Source: Dyadobacter fanqingshengii
Lineage (GTDB): Bacteria; Bacteroidota; Bacteroidia; Cytophagales; Spirosomataceae
Assembly (NCBI RefSeq): GCF_023822005.2
Contig: NZ_CP098806.1
Coordinates: 4,772,501 to 4,836,500 of the forward strand
Direction: 5' to 3'
Length of the DNA stretch: 64,000 nt
The position numbers and the translations under genes are program-made. Of the stretch, positions 10,001-18,866 are shown in pieces (positions within the stretch are counted from its first letter, which is position 1; every line of letters begins with the position of its first letter). A model generated the notes under the pieces. That model had not been told where the DNA came from, made no database searches, and was given only the letters and a program-made list of their open reading frames with translations.

Positions 10001-11767
10001 GCCGAGAACGGTAAGCATTGTGTCAGGCAAATAAATCGTCGCATTAGCGATTTCATCATTGGCTGTAAATTGGGAAGTAACCTGGAAATTGTCGTAATCC
10101 GCTTTATCCAGGTTTGCCAGCACAAAGAGAATCCCTTTTTTGCTTAACGCGAACTCATCAGTTTCTTTGTTGTAAATAAAATATTCTTCAAGCGTAAGCC
10201 TTTGCAGCGTATTACGCATGATTTCAGGTTTTTGCTTAAACTTCCGGGCAAGATCATCCGAAAGGAATGCTGATTTTTTTTCAGTCTGGGTATAATTCGC
10301 GGCCATAATCAGCGGCTGGAATCCATATTCCTTGCTTATGTCCTTGAAACGCTCTTTTTTGAAATAATCCAGCGATTCCAGTTTCACGGGAGCAACCTGC
10401 TTGCCGTTAATGCGAAAAAATTCCACCTTATCATTTGGAAACCTCCACCGCATGGCCTGCGACCAGATGTTCATTTTATGGTACGTGTCTTTGTAAGGAA
10501 GCGGCGCGTAATCGGATCTCTCAACCCGGCCTAATTTCACCAAGCCTTCGTCATCGTTGTACTTAAATGTTACACCCGGATGAAAAAGCGAGTCGCTGCC
10601 CAGCGGCATGGAATAAGTTGCAAACGAGGCAGCAATGACCGAATCTTTCAATTCAAACTTCTTGCTCTGCGCCGTGAAAGCGAGCTTATCTTTATATTTT
10701 ACCTTAATCGTCGAGGGAAGATCACTCAATGAGGAACTGTACATTTCCGTCCCGATCAATGCGAAACCGCCTTTATAGTCAATGTTTTTGCGCGTGTCTT
10801 TTAAGCGGGCATCAATACCATTGGAAACAAAACGCGGGTAGGGAGCAGCCTGGCCTTTTATTTTCTTAACGCCGCGATATTCCAATGTTCCTTTGATCGG
10901 CGCCGCAAGTTGTGCATCGCTGTGCAACGTTACATTCTCGGCTACGAGTTTGGGTTGTGAAATGTTGAATGAATAACTGTCCAGATCCGCGTAAATAGAC
11001 GAATCGCCGCCAGCCTGCCAATTGAACTTTCCATTTTTACCGACAAAAACTCCGTCTTTAATCGACACGCTTCCATTAGCAGGTCCGAAAACAACCGAAT
11101 CGTTAGCGGTAACCATAGCAAATGTAGCGTTCTGCAAATCCAGTAACGCGCCGGAAATGACGGGTAGGGGATTGGATTTGGGAGTGATTACATAATTCGA
11201 ATCAACAGGCGTGTCCCAGCTGTCATTCGCAGCGGCAACATTTGCTTCTACATTAGCAATAACCGCATTAGTAGTGTCGAAACGATATTTATATGTTCCG
11301 TCTAAAAGGTAAAGTGAGTTATAATTGGCCGCGTAAAGTTTATTGGTCTCATTAATCGTCCTGACGGTTTCCAGCACTTTTTGCAATGTCTTGCCATCAT
11401 ATTTCTCCCCCGAATTTGTCGCGAGGTCCAGGAATCCTTCCAGGTTCTCAGGTGATTGCCTGGCGAAGGCATGCGTATTCCGGATCAGCAGGAACATTAC
11501 CGGTCCTGCTTTTTGCCCTTTCGAAATCTGTGTTTTAACAATGTTGATGAACTTCGTCTGTTGAGGAGCATTCAGCGCAGAATTCCACACGCTATCGAGC
11601 TGCGCGGCCGAACGAATGTATTGCGGATTGCGGCTGCCGTCCATCAGTTTGCGCAATTGCACAATAAACTGCCCCGGATCGTCCGAAATTTTGAGGTTTT
11701 GAGCAGATGCAGGTTTACCTGCCCATGCCAGGATGCAAAAAAGTAAAGCAGTACGAAGTATCCTCAT
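7085..11767 (-). CDS. Very large exported protein of unknown function (1560 aa)
   Basis: I do not recognise this protein. It has a clear signal peptide (residues 1-22, cleavage before QNLKIS) and no later obvious membrane helix. A short helical N-terminal part (about 25-150) is followed by more than 1200 residues of short alternating strands that look beta-rich, with recurring patterns of the type LxGxxTYxxxKD. A linker near 1370-1390 is rich in Asp/Glu. The last 35 residues are very rich in Lys (TTKKKVVPAATKKKKVEP). There is no C-terminal sorting domain of the type IX kind. It follows prmA by 12 bases and is probably co-transcribed, though prmA gives no functional hint. A periplasmic or outer-membrane-associated scaffold is conceivable but only a guess. 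Confidence 0.85.
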   Translation of the reverse strand: MRILRTALLFCILAWAGKPASAQNLKISDDPGQFIVQLRKLMDGSRNPQYIRSAAQLDSVWNSALNAPQQTKFINIVKTQISKGQKAGPVMFLLIRNTHAFARQSPENLEGFLDLATNSGEKYDGKTLQKVLETVRTINETNKLYAANYNSLYLLDGTYKYRFDTTNAVIANVEANVAAANDSWDTPVDSNYVITPKSNPLPVISGALLDLQNATFAMVTANDSVVFGPANGSVSIKDGVFVGKNGKFNWQAGGDSSIYADLDSYSFNISQPKLVAENVTLHSDAQLAAPIKGTLEYRGVKKIKGQAAPYPRFVSNGIDARLKDTRKNIDYKGGFALIGTEMYSSSLSDLPSTIKVKYKDKLAFTAQSKKFELKDSVIAASFATYSMPLGSDSLFHPGVTFKYNDDEGLVKLGRVERSDYAPLPYKDTYHKMNIWSQAMRWRFPNDKVEFFRINGKQVAPVKLESLDYFKKERFKDISKEYGFQPLIMAANYTQTEKKSAFLSDDLARKFKQKPEIMRNTLQRLTLEEYFIYNKETDEFALSKKGILFVLANLDKADYDNFQVTSQFTANDEIANATIYLPDTMLTVLGVSRFVVSDSLKIYAVPQDKKLIIGKNRNFTLNGQMVASNYQFRGQNIKFDYNQFFVNVAPSDSITFTPREKFAKGQKGEVGGHVKYEKGGTFYLSDPKNKSGLQKGMKKSPRLVVEEGMMVYFDQEERGTVVYPREVNFKIPRIDMGGLDERDVIFEGTFNANGIIPNIQTVLKSMPDNSLGFEYKPPVTDMKLYEGKAMARFTDTLTMDNSGLRSKAILKYMSASMTAKEVLLTADSLMASGEVASIKEATIGKGYFPAVQLKDYALKWYPNSDSMFINTQGKSFSFYNGTTSLEGGLLLRSTGLYGNGKLKRADSELSSPDIKFNKDGYLANRSEFAINSVDQKSTKKLLTGKNVNIDFNFKTGIANFLTDETGFGTDSSGMEIPTASYKTLIGSAKWDMAKKTILMKGFGETSSYTSMDPDQEGLTFNGSEAIYDVEKVTLNIKGVPFIQTADVKIIPDGGLVSVDSKGKIAPLKKARIEIDTLNTSHRMRDADIRIDSRNHFEGSATYQYITARKDTFNIKMQNFELREIGAAEEGKKQRNSNQAPTAVKYYTTARADIKETENLLLSPRIQYKGGINLIAYEPSLQLDGFVKPVIKFRKDFQSSWIVYKDAPGETVAIKIDKDLKNEHEIPLSVGLHYNEAKGMYMSFLSPKDSDGDEDIYTAQGELNYNEDEKAFKVMPPPGADGLIDEANALRFDDKTGLATFSGPLKLTGATWLQAVGTGEAQVDSARFSFNTMLLMKLPALEPISQPLAAKIVEVNLEEQNSTAADDDAEQLNNKLSALIGSKATDAYAKLTAAGYKPLFEASPALDVPMLLSNVNLLWSASHGAYYSQGPIGVANLGRNNINAQTEGVLEIRRSVDGDEFSLFLQASPDVWYYFDYKLGELGVVSSQVDFNDQITAKSKNVKSKDMSLVSIGSEEKDAFVNRFDDFYQPAIKKAKLAAKTTKKKVVPAATKKKKVEPTEGF

Positions 11768-11779
11768 TTGTTTTGTTTC

Positions 11780-12610
11780 TCAACTTTTAAATACAACACA
11801 GGACCATTGATTGCGTGTATTGGAATTGATTTTTGTCAACCCATTTTCAAGTGCACATTGCTCAATGTCAGCCTGATCCGTTTCGTAAAATCCGCTTGTG
11901 ACCAGCCAGCCGCCGGGCTGCAAATGCTTTACATAAGCGGGCATTTCGCTTAACAATATATTTCTGTTAATGTTCGCCAGGATGCCGCCAAACATTTTTT
12001 CCTCAGGCACTTCTGTAATTGTTCCCTGAAAAACCTCTGCTCCGGAATCCAGGTTATTCATTGAAAAATTCTCCTTAGTATTTTCAACAGCCCATTCATC
12101 AATATCAAAGCCCAGCAATTGTGCTGCGCCTAATTTAGCAGCCAGAATTGACAGAATTCCCGTTCCGCAGCCCACATCCATTACTGACAATCCGGTATGC
12201 GGCAAACTCAGCTGCTCATTCATGACTAGCCACGTTGTTTCGTGATGTCCTGTGCCAAAAGACATTTTCGGTTGGATCAGCAAATCGTATTTAAATGCAG
12301 GGTCCGGCTCGTGAAAAGTGGCCCTCACCCGGATCTGGTCACCAACTTCTATTGGCTCGTAGCTTTTTTCCCACTCCTCATTCCAATTTCTTCTTTCTAA
12401 CGATTTCCATGTGGCCGCTATTGTCGTTAATTCCAGGTATTTGGCAGTGAGATCATGCAAGTTTTGCTCATCAAAATCATTTTCTTGAATATAAGCCAAA
12501 AGCCCCTCGTCCGTCTCTACAAAAGACTCAAACCCAGCCTCGCCCAGCTCCGCCATCAATATTTCCGAAAAATCAGGGTCTACTTTTAGATCTACTTCTA
12601 TGTAATTCAT
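11780..12610 (-). CDS. prmA: Ribosomal protein L11 methyltransferase
   Basis: SAM-dependent enzyme that methylates ribosomal protein L11 in the cytoplasm. It has 276 residues, typical of the family. The PrmA-specific FGTGHHETT is at residues 118-126 and the SAM-binding motif I VMDVGCGTG at 143-151, with a later NINRNILL close to the usual N-(I/L)-N catalytic-loop region. The N-terminal domain resembles the L11-recognition domain. It is first in a two-gene unit with the 1560-residue exported protein. Confidence 0.93.
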   Translation of the reverse strand: MNYIEVDLKVDPDFSEILMAELGEAGFESFVETDEGLLAYIQENDFDEQNLHDLTAKYLELTTIAATWKSLERRNWNEEWEKSYEPIEVGDQIRVRATFHEPDPAFKYDLLIQPKMSFGTGHHETTWLVMNEQLSLPHTGLSVMDVGCGTGILSILAAKLGAAQLLGFDIDEWAVENTKENFSMNNLDSGAEVFQGTITEVPEEKMFGGILANINRNILLSEMPAYVKHLQPGGWLVTSGFYETDQADIEQCALENGLTKINSNTRNQWSCVVFKS

Positions 12611-12654
12611 TATGCGAAATTATTGGTATGTTGTTTCAGGTAAACTTAATAACT

Positions 12655-12693
12655 AAAAAAGCCCACTCAAACTTTACATTTGAAATGGGCTTT
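12655..12693 (-). terminator. Terminator of the glycogen synthase gene
   Basis: AAAGCCCA (12658-12665) pairs with TGGGCTTT (12686-12693), with an inner stem TCAAA/TTTGA. On the minus strand it is followed by a T6 run. It lies 19 bases after the glycogen synthase stop codon. Confidence 0.8.
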
Positions 12694-12712
12694 ACTTTAT
12701 TCTTCAATATCA

Positions 12713-14527
12713 TCACGGCTTCCGTCTTTTCGCAGCCAAATCGTGCGCCGTGTCGTAATAGGATCTTAAATTCATCCAATCGAACACGTCGGAAATGTTT
12801 TCGACGCGGTTACGCTGCATGATGCGGTCGCGGCGTTGCATTCTTACGAATTTGAATAGGATATCGGCAAGCTGGTCGGCTGCTTGTGTGAATGTTTGTG
12901 ATTTTCTGTTGATCACATAAATGCCGCGGTTTTCGTAATCCCGCATGATCTGCATGATGTAATCCCCGAAACCAGAAAGGTCGCTCGTTACAGTCGGGAC
13001 GCCGCGAACAACACATTCCAATGGTGTATAACCCCACGGTTCGTAATAACTTGGGAAAACACCTAAGTGACAACCTCTTACGAATTGACCGTAATCAAGC
13101 CCGAAAAGCGGATTTGTTGAGGAAATGAAATCCGGGTGGTAAACGATTTTTACGCGGTCACGCTCATTGTTAACGAGATTTGCGGTTTTACAAAATTCAG
13201 TAATGCCGTCTTCCGCTTTCAAATCATGGGTTACGAAAGCAGGCAGTTTGTCTGTTTTCCAGCTTTGAATGGTTCTCCTAAGTCTTAACCTCCAATACTC
13301 GTCAACAAAATTGTTTAAATCGGGCATTTTGTGATCTGTTCCGGATGCGGCAGCCAGAAAAAGCTTTTCACCAACATCCTTCTCAATGGCGCGGCAGGTT
13401 TCCTGTAATTCATTCAATACAGCGCGCGATTGCAAAACATCCGGATTAACCGAAGAATAAGGCTGTTTGGTTACAATAAACATGACAACCGTCGTGTCCA
13501 TATTAGCCTGAACCATTTTCCAGTTTAATCTGGCCAACGCTTCCAGCGTCAGATCGTAGCCCTTATTACTGTATTCGTAACGGCCGGAGGTAAAAAAGTA
13601 AAGCGTTTTATCAAGATCGAAGGAATAGCTTGGGAAGAAATGCCCTAGCACAAATTCATGAATGCGCTCTTTGTGCTTTAAATGCAGATTTTGAAATTCA
13701 TGGACAGCCTGGAAACGCACAACATTCAGACCATTCGGCGTGACCAGATCAGGCATTCTGCCAAGGAAAACCTCGCATTCACGTGCAGTAACATCACTTA
13801 CGGTCGTAAGCACATGTGCGCTTAATGCGGCCTGTCTTTCAACAGAACATTGCGCCAGAATCCCGTAGTTTTTCGCCTCCTGCTCCCAGTCGAAAAAAGG
13901 AAGCTTGCTGTAAAATCCGCTTACATTTTGTGCTAGATAACGCCCCAGCATAGTTGCGTGGGTGGTAAATGTAGTGGCAATTTTGACATTATCACGTTTC
14001 AGATCGGGCAGACCGCTGCTGGCCATCCACTCGTGGAACTGGGCATAAATTTCTTCCCGCTTGGCATTTTCCTCGGCATATTCTTTTAAAAATAACCGAA
14101 CAAATTCCCCGAAGCAAAGCGTCTGATTAACCAGCGGCTCCACATTGATCGTGGGAATGCGGCTTCGTTCCCACAAATTAAATTTAATGGTATCAAGCTC
14201 ATGCGCAATGCTTTCCAGATCAAAAAGGATCACGCGCGGCTTGCCCGTAACCAGCCAGTAGCCGTAAAAAACGTGGTAACCCATGTCACGCAATCGCTTT
14301 ACGACACGGCCGGCGGGAGAATCCTCCAAATCATCAATTATTTCAAATTCGGATGACGCTTTTTTCTCGAAATAGGGGCCTAATAAAAAGTAGTTATCTT
14401 CCCACTTTTCTACCATTGCGGGGACCTTGGTCCGTATTACAGTATAAATTCCTCCAACTTGATTACAAACCTCCCATGCAATTTCAAACAGGACGTTTTT
14501 CTTAGTGGTTTTGACAAATGGTTCCAA
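12713..14527 (-). CDS. Glycogen synthase, GT3 (eukaryote-like) type
   Basis: A 604-residue glycosyltransferase that extends alpha-1,4-glucan chains from a nucleotide sugar. The N-terminus (NVLFEIAWEVCNQVGGIYTV, residues 11-30) is the hallmark of GT3 enzymes, as in yeast and animal GYS, rather than the bacterial GlgA (GT5) type. The C-terminal donor site is seen in PSYYEPWGYTPLECVVRGVP, near residue 490. GT3 synthases are known in Bacteroidota. The gene is alone here; no other glycogen gene is nearby. The protein has no signal peptide and is cytoplasmic. Confidence 0.9.
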   Translation of the reverse strand: MEPFVKTTKKNVLFEIAWEVCNQVGGIYTVIRTKVPAMVEKWEDNYFLLGPYFEKKASSEFEIIDDLEDSPAGRVVKRLRDMGYHVFYGYWLVTGKPRVILFDLESIAHELDTIKFNLWERSRIPTINVEPLVNQTLCFGEFVRLFLKEYAEENAKREEIYAQFHEWMASSGLPDLKRDNVKIATTFTTHATMLGRYLAQNVSGFYSKLPFFDWEQEAKNYGILAQCSVERQAALSAHVLTTVSDVTARECEVFLGRMPDLVTPNGLNVVRFQAVHEFQNLHLKHKERIHEFVLGHFFPSYSFDLDKTLYFFTSGRYEYSNKGYDLTLEALARLNWKMVQANMDTTVVMFIVTKQPYSSVNPDVLQSRAVLNELQETCRAIEKDVGEKLFLAAASGTDHKMPDLNNFVDEYWRLRLRRTIQSWKTDKLPAFVTHDLKAEDGITEFCKTANLVNNERDRVKIVYHPDFISSTNPLFGLDYGQFVRGCHLGVFPSYYEPWGYTPLECVVRGVPTVTSDLSGFGDYIMQIMRDYENRGIYVINRKSQTFTQAADQLADILFKFVRMQRRDRIMQRNRVENISDVFDWMNLRSYYDTAHDLAAKRRKP

Positions 14528-14856
14528 TACGGGATGTAGGTTTAAACGTTACTAGCTGCATTCGCAAAGCTTGTTGTTTTCTTTAAGTCACAAAAATCCT
14601 TGTAATTACACAATAAATATGCAGAAAAATTATTCAGAATTACAACAATCCTTCGTTTGTTTCTTCGTCCTCAAACAAAGCATAATGGGCACTTGGAGGC
14701 TCAAAATATAACAAAGTCAAGAATGCGGCTTTCGACATTCCATTCCGGAATGAAGTCAATTGAAACCGTCATGACATGAATTTAAGACGGTTCTCGGCTA
14801 ACTTTGTTCCAAATTACGTTACTTTGGTTGGATTAACATTTTGCATTGGTTAGATA
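14528..14856. other. 329-base divergent intergenic region
   Basis: No gene is seen. The region holds a perfect 12-bp palindrome CATTCCGGAATG (14741-14752) and an inverted repeat AACCGTC/GACGGTT (14764-14770, 14786-14792). A TAACTTTG at 14799-14806 fits the Bacteroidota -7 element for the plus-strand glycosidase gene; no clear -33 element accompanies it. The two dyads just upstream are placed where an operator could act, but no regulator is indicated. Confidence 0.45.
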
Positions 14857-16425
14857 GTGAAAAAAATTAAAATAGTTGCGCTTTCCTTTACATTCCTCCT
14901 TTTTATAATGGAAAGTTGCATTGCTCAAAGTGCCGAAACTGAAGAAATTTTCCCTCCTAAAAGGGAATTCAGGGCAGTTTGGATAGCTACTGTTGATAAT
15001 ATTGATTGGCCTAGCAGCAAAAATCTCGTACCAGGAGAACAGCAGCAGGAGTTTTCAGCACTGCTGGATTTTCATAAAAAAGTAGGAATGAATGCCGTAT
15101 TCGTTCAGGTCCGCGCGGCCGGCGATGCGTTCTATGCCAAAAGCGCTGAACCCTGGTCGGAATGGTTAACCGGGCGGCAGGGCAGGCAGCCGGACCCCAT
15201 GTGGGACCCATTGGATTTTATGGTCAGTGAAGCACACAAGCGGGGCCTTGAATTTCATGCATGGCTTAACCTGAATCGCTTGGTTCACAAATCTTCTACC
15301 AGCGTTTCGGCTGAAAATATCAGTAAGATACACCCGGAGTGGATCCTGAGTTACGACGGTTATAAGCTGTTCAATTTCGGAATTCCGGAAGTAAGGCAGT
15401 TCATCACGGATATGACCGTCAATGTTGCCAAAAATTACGATGTGGATGGAATCCACTTTGACGATTATTTTTATCCATACGCGGCTCCGGGACAGGTTAT
15501 TCAGGATGAAGCAACATTTCAAAAATATGGAGAAGGTTTTGCCAACAAGGCTGATTGGAGGAGGCATAACATTGATTTATTGGTCAAGCAAATTCACGAT
15601 GGGCTCGAAGCGGTAAAGCCTCGCATGAAATTTGGCATCAGCCCCTTTGGTGTCTGGAGAAATAAAGACCGGGATGCGGAAGGATCGAAAACTTTTGGCG
15701 CATTAGCTTCCTATGATGACCTTTTTGCGGATAGCAGGCGATGGATTAAGGAAGGCTGGATTGATTACATTGCGCCGCAGGTTTACTTTTCCTCGGGATT
15801 TTCTCGCGTTCCTTACAAAAATCTGGTCGATTGGTGGACGGAGAATTCATATGAACGACATCTATATATAGGAATGGGCGCTTATCGGGTCGGTTATAAG
15901 GATAAAGACAAACATTGGTCTAATCCGCTCGAAATACCCAATCAGGTTCGTTATTTCAGAGAGAGTGAAACGGATGGGGCTATCTTTTTCAGTTCGCGCT
16001 CGTTGCGTGCAAACAGCCTAGGCTTTGTGGATTCGCTTCGGGGTAATTTTTTCCGCTATCCTTCCCTGGTGCCGACTATGCCATGGAAAGACCGGATTGC
16101 ACCATTATCGCCAAGAAGTCTGAAAGCAACATTATTATTAAAAGGCATTGAGCTAACCTGGGAACGGCCGGAAGCTGCCTCCGATGGTGACAGGGCGTGG
16201 TATTACGTTATTTATCGGTTTGCGCCTGAAGAAAAACCCACAGCACATGATCCCAGACGCATTCTTGGCATGTGTTATGAGGGAGAGAAATTTATCGATT
16301 TGACGGCTGAGTCAGGAAAGCGTTACATATATTATGTAACGGCGGTTGATAGGCTGCATAATGAGGGGCGACCCATTGGGCCATTGAAAGTGGAAGTCCA
16401 TGATCAAAAGCTTGTGAGATTCTAA
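14857..16425 (+). CDS. Exported GHL10-type (family 10-like) glycoside hydrolase
   Basis: A 522-residue protein starting at GTG, with a signal peptide of about 24 residues ending near CIAQ. A TIM barrel of the GHL10/DUF187 (YngK-like) family follows: EFRAVWIATVDNIDWPSS near 36-54, then GIHFDDYFYPY near 195-206 with paired Asp residues typical of the active site, and IDYIAPQVYFS near 302. A fibronectin-like C-terminal domain covers about 425-515. Members are thought to act on glycans, perhaps peptidoglycan-linked, but the substrate is not fixed. The next gene, nuoD, starts 2 bases after its stop. Confidence 0.85.
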   Translation: MKKIKIVALSFTFLLFIMESCIAQSAETEEIFPPKREFRAVWIATVDNIDWPSSKNLVPGEQQQEFSALLDFHKKVGMNAVFVQVRAAGDAFYAKSAEPWSEWLTGRQGRQPDPMWDPLDFMVSEAHKRGLEFHAWLNLNRLVHKSSTSVSAENISKIHPEWILSYDGYKLFNFGIPEVRQFITDMTVNVAKNYDVDGIHFDDYFYPYAAPGQVIQDEATFQKYGEGFANKADWRRHNIDLLVKQIHDGLEAVKPRMKFGISPFGVWRNKDRDAEGSKTFGALASYDDLFADSRRWIKEGWIDYIAPQVYFSSGFSRVPYKNLVDWWTENSYERHLYIGMGAYRVGYKDKDKHWSNPLEIPNQVRYFRESETDGAIFFSSRSLRANSLGFVDSLRGNFFRYPSLVPTMPWKDRIAPLSPRSLKATLLLKGIELTWERPEAASDGDRAWYYVIYRFAPEEKPTAHDPRRILGMCYEGEKFIDLTAESGKRYIYYVTAVDRLHNEGRPIGPLKVEVHDQKLVRF

Positions 16426-16427
16426 CT

Positions 16428-17645
16428 ATGAGCAATACTATCCAATACGAATATAAACCCGAATATCTGGCCGTTTCGGTCCCTACGAAATACAAGTACG
16501 AAAATCTTCGTAGAGAGGAAATGGTTTTGAATATGGGTCCGCAACATCCTAGTACACACGGGGTTCTGCGACTGGAAGTGGTGACAGACGGTGAAATCAT
16601 TGTTGACGTTATCCCGCATGTGGGTTACCTGCACAGATGCTTTGAGAAACATGCGGAATCACTGCCTTTCAATCAGATTATCCCTTACGTGGATCGTATG
16701 GATTACGTCGCGGCCATGAATTCGGAGCATGCATATGTGATGGGGGTGGAAAGAATGCTGGGCATTGAAAATGATATCCCAAAACGCATTGAATACATTC
16801 GCGTGGTCGTCGCGGAATTGAACCGGCTGGCCTCACATTTCGTAGCATTAGGGACTTACGCCATGGACATCGGAGCTTATACGCCGTTCCTGTGGATGAT
16901 GCGTGACCGGGAACAGATCCTCCGCTTGCTGGAATGGACTTGCGGTGCAAGAATGCTCTATAATTACATTTGGATAGGGGGTTTATTCTACGATTTACCT
17001 GTTGGTTTTGAAGAGCGTTGCCAGGAATTTATCAAATATCTGAAACCCAAGTTAACAGAGTTACAGCAACTTGTAGTCGACAATAAAATTTTTATCCAAC
17101 GCACAGCGAATGTTGGTGTGCTGCCATTGCCGGTTGCTATCAATTACGGTTGCACAGGCCCAATGCTGCGCGGCTCAGGCTTGCGTTACGATCTCCGAAA
17201 AGTGGACGGTTACTCCGTTTATTCCGAACTGGATTTTGAAATTCCCATTGGAGAAGGGAAAATGGGAACAACCGGCGACTGCTGGGATCGTACATGGGTG
17301 CGTGTATTGGAATGTTGGGAATCGGTGAAAATGATTGAGCAAAGTCTCGAACAGCTTACCGGAAATTACAAACGAACCCGTGATTTTGATCCGCAGGCCA
17401 TTGTACCCAAGAAAATACGGCCAAAAGCAATGGATTTTTACGTTCGGGGCGAAAGTCCAAAAGGTGAACTGGGCTTCTTTTTCAGGACCGATGGCCGTTC
17501 CGATATTCCCTTTCGCTGCAAAGCCAGATCCTGTTGTTTCCATAATCTGTCTGTGATTGGTGAAATCACAAAAGGGTCGTTACTAGCCGACTTAGTGGCT
17601 GTTATCGGTTCTATTGATGTTGTAATGGGAGAGGTGGACAGGTAG
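16428..17645 (+). CDS. nuoD: NADH-quinone oxidoreductase subunit D (solitary)
   Basis: The 49-kDa subunit of respiratory complex I, which with NuoB forms the quinone-reaction cavity at the membrane surface. It has 405 residues, full length. The quinone-site loop GPQHPSTHGVLRL is at 37-49 (His44 corresponds to the conserved quinone-site His), and HVGYLHRCFEKHAE and DRMDYVAAMNSEH follow. The C-terminus DLVAVIGSIDVVMGEVDR is canonical. The N-terminus before residue 32 is a short lineage-specific extension. No other nuo gene lies in the window; the gene is translationally close to a glycosidase gene. It may be the only copy or a second one. Confidence 0.93.
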   Translation: MSNTIQYEYKPEYLAVSVPTKYKYENLRREEMVLNMGPQHPSTHGVLRLEVVTDGEIIVDVIPHVGYLHRCFEKHAESLPFNQIIPYVDRMDYVAAMNSEHAYVMGVERMLGIENDIPKRIEYIRVVVAELNRLASHFVALGTYAMDIGAYTPFLWMMRDREQILRLLEWTCGARMLYNYIWIGGLFYDLPVGFEERCQEFIKYLKPKLTELQQLVVDNKIFIQRTANVGVLPLPVAINYGCTGPMLRGSGLRYDLRKVDGYSVYSELDFEIPIGEGKMGTTGDCWDRTWVRVLECWESVKMIEQSLEQLTGNYKRTRDFDPQAIVPKKIRPKAMDFYVRGESPKGELGFFFRTDGRSDIPFRCKARSCCFHNLSVIGEITKGSLLADLVAVIGSIDVVMGEVDR

Positions 17646-17649
17646 GGGC

Positions 17650-17685
17650 AAAAAAAGAGCCACCTTTCAGCAGCTCTTCTTTATA
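17650..17685. terminator. Bidirectional terminator between nuoD and asd
   Basis: AAGAGC (17655-17660) pairs with GCTCTT (17673-17678). On the minus strand a T7 run follows, giving a good asd terminator; the plus-strand T tract is weaker. Confidence 0.6.
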
Positions 17686-17705
17686 TTATATTCTTTTAGA
17701 AGTCC

Positions 17706-18716
17706 TTAAACAGCCTGCGCAACGCCTACCAGATCGTGCTTGGCTAAAAACTCAGCAATTTGAACGGTGTTTGTCGCAGCGCCTTTGCGAAGATTGTCTG
17801 CTACAATCCACAGGTTCAATGTTTTAGGCTGAGATTCGTCGCGGCGGATGCGGCCAACAAAAGTCTCGTCTTTTCCGTGAGCCGTTAATGGCATTGGGTA
17901 AAGTGCTTTTTTAGGATCATCCTGCAAAATTACACCTTCCGCTTCGCTCAAAATCCGGCGTACTTCGTCGATATCAAATTCATTCTCGAATTCAATGTTA
18001 ACTGCCTCTGAGTGACCGCCGATGGTTGGGATACGAACCGTTGTTGCAGTTACTGCAATGCTGTCGTCGCCCATGATCTTTTTCGTTTCGTTGGTCATTT
18101 TCATCTCTTCCTTCGTGTAGCCGTTATCCAGGAACGCATCAATGTGCGGCAATACATTCAGGTCGATCTGATGCGGGTAAACTTTTCCTTTGCTATGGTC
18201 GCCGGCGCGTTCTGAGAAAAGCTGGTCAACCGCAGCCTTACCCGTTCCGGTTACCGACTGATAAGTGGAAACCACCACGCGTTTGATTTTATATTTTTGG
18301 TGCAAAGGATTCAAAACCACCACCATTTGAATGGTTGAGCAATTTGGGTTTGCAATAATTTTATCTTCTCTTGTCAATTCACCCGCATTAATTTCAGGAA
18401 CGACCAGTTTTTTGGTCGGGTCCATTCTCCATGCCGAGGAATTATCGATCACTGTAATGCCGGCTTCTGCGAATCTAGGCGCAAGTTCCAATGACGTGCC
18501 GCCGCCTGCTGAAAATATCGCTATCTCAGGTTTGGCTGCAATGGCTTCCTCAAATCCAATCACCTTTATCTGTTTACCCTTGAATGTAACTTCCTTACCA
18601 ACAGATCTTTCAGATGCAACGGCTAATAATTCCGTCACCGGGAAATTACGCTCTTCGAGCACTTTGAGGATTTCGCCGCCTACCAAACCGGTAGCGCCTA
18701 CTACTGCGATTTTCAT
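17706..18716 (-). CDS. asd: Aspartate-semialdehyde dehydrogenase
   Basis: Makes L-aspartate semialdehyde from aspartyl phosphate with NADPH, the branch step to Lys/DAP, Thr, Met and Ile. It has 336 residues. The Rossmann motif VVGATGLVGGE is at 5-15, SAGGGTS at 69-75, the catalytic Cys126 in NPNCSTIQM, and the catalytic His in RIPTIGGHSEAV. The gene stands alone on the minus strand. A TAAATTTG on the minus strand (18787-18794) is a possible -7 element. Confidence 0.95.
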   Translation of the reverse strand: MKIAVVGATGLVGGEILKVLEERNFPVTELLAVASERSVGKEVTFKGKQIKVIGFEEAIAAKPEIAIFSAGGGTSLELAPRFAEAGITVIDNSSAWRMDPTKKLVVPEINAGELTREDKIIANPNCSTIQMVVVLNPLHQKYKIKRVVVSTYQSVTGTGKAAVDQLFSERAGDHSKGKVYPHQIDLNVLPHIDAFLDNGYTKEEMKMTNETKKIMGDDSIAVTATTVRIPTIGGHSEAVNIEFENEFDIDEVRRILSEAEGVILQDDPKKALYPMPLTAHGKDETFVGRIRRDESQPKTLNLWIVADNLRKGAATNTVQIAEFLAKHDLVGVAQAV

Positions 18717-18866
18717 TCTAGCATTAAGATAAAAAGTGAATAGAAATTTGATTCCCTTTCTCCGCCTGAGCAGCTGAAAAGTGCCGCAAATTTACGAGGA
18801 AATTTAGAATGAATGTGGATTTTTACATTTTATGCGCTGGAATTCAGGACAAAAAAATGAATTGCA

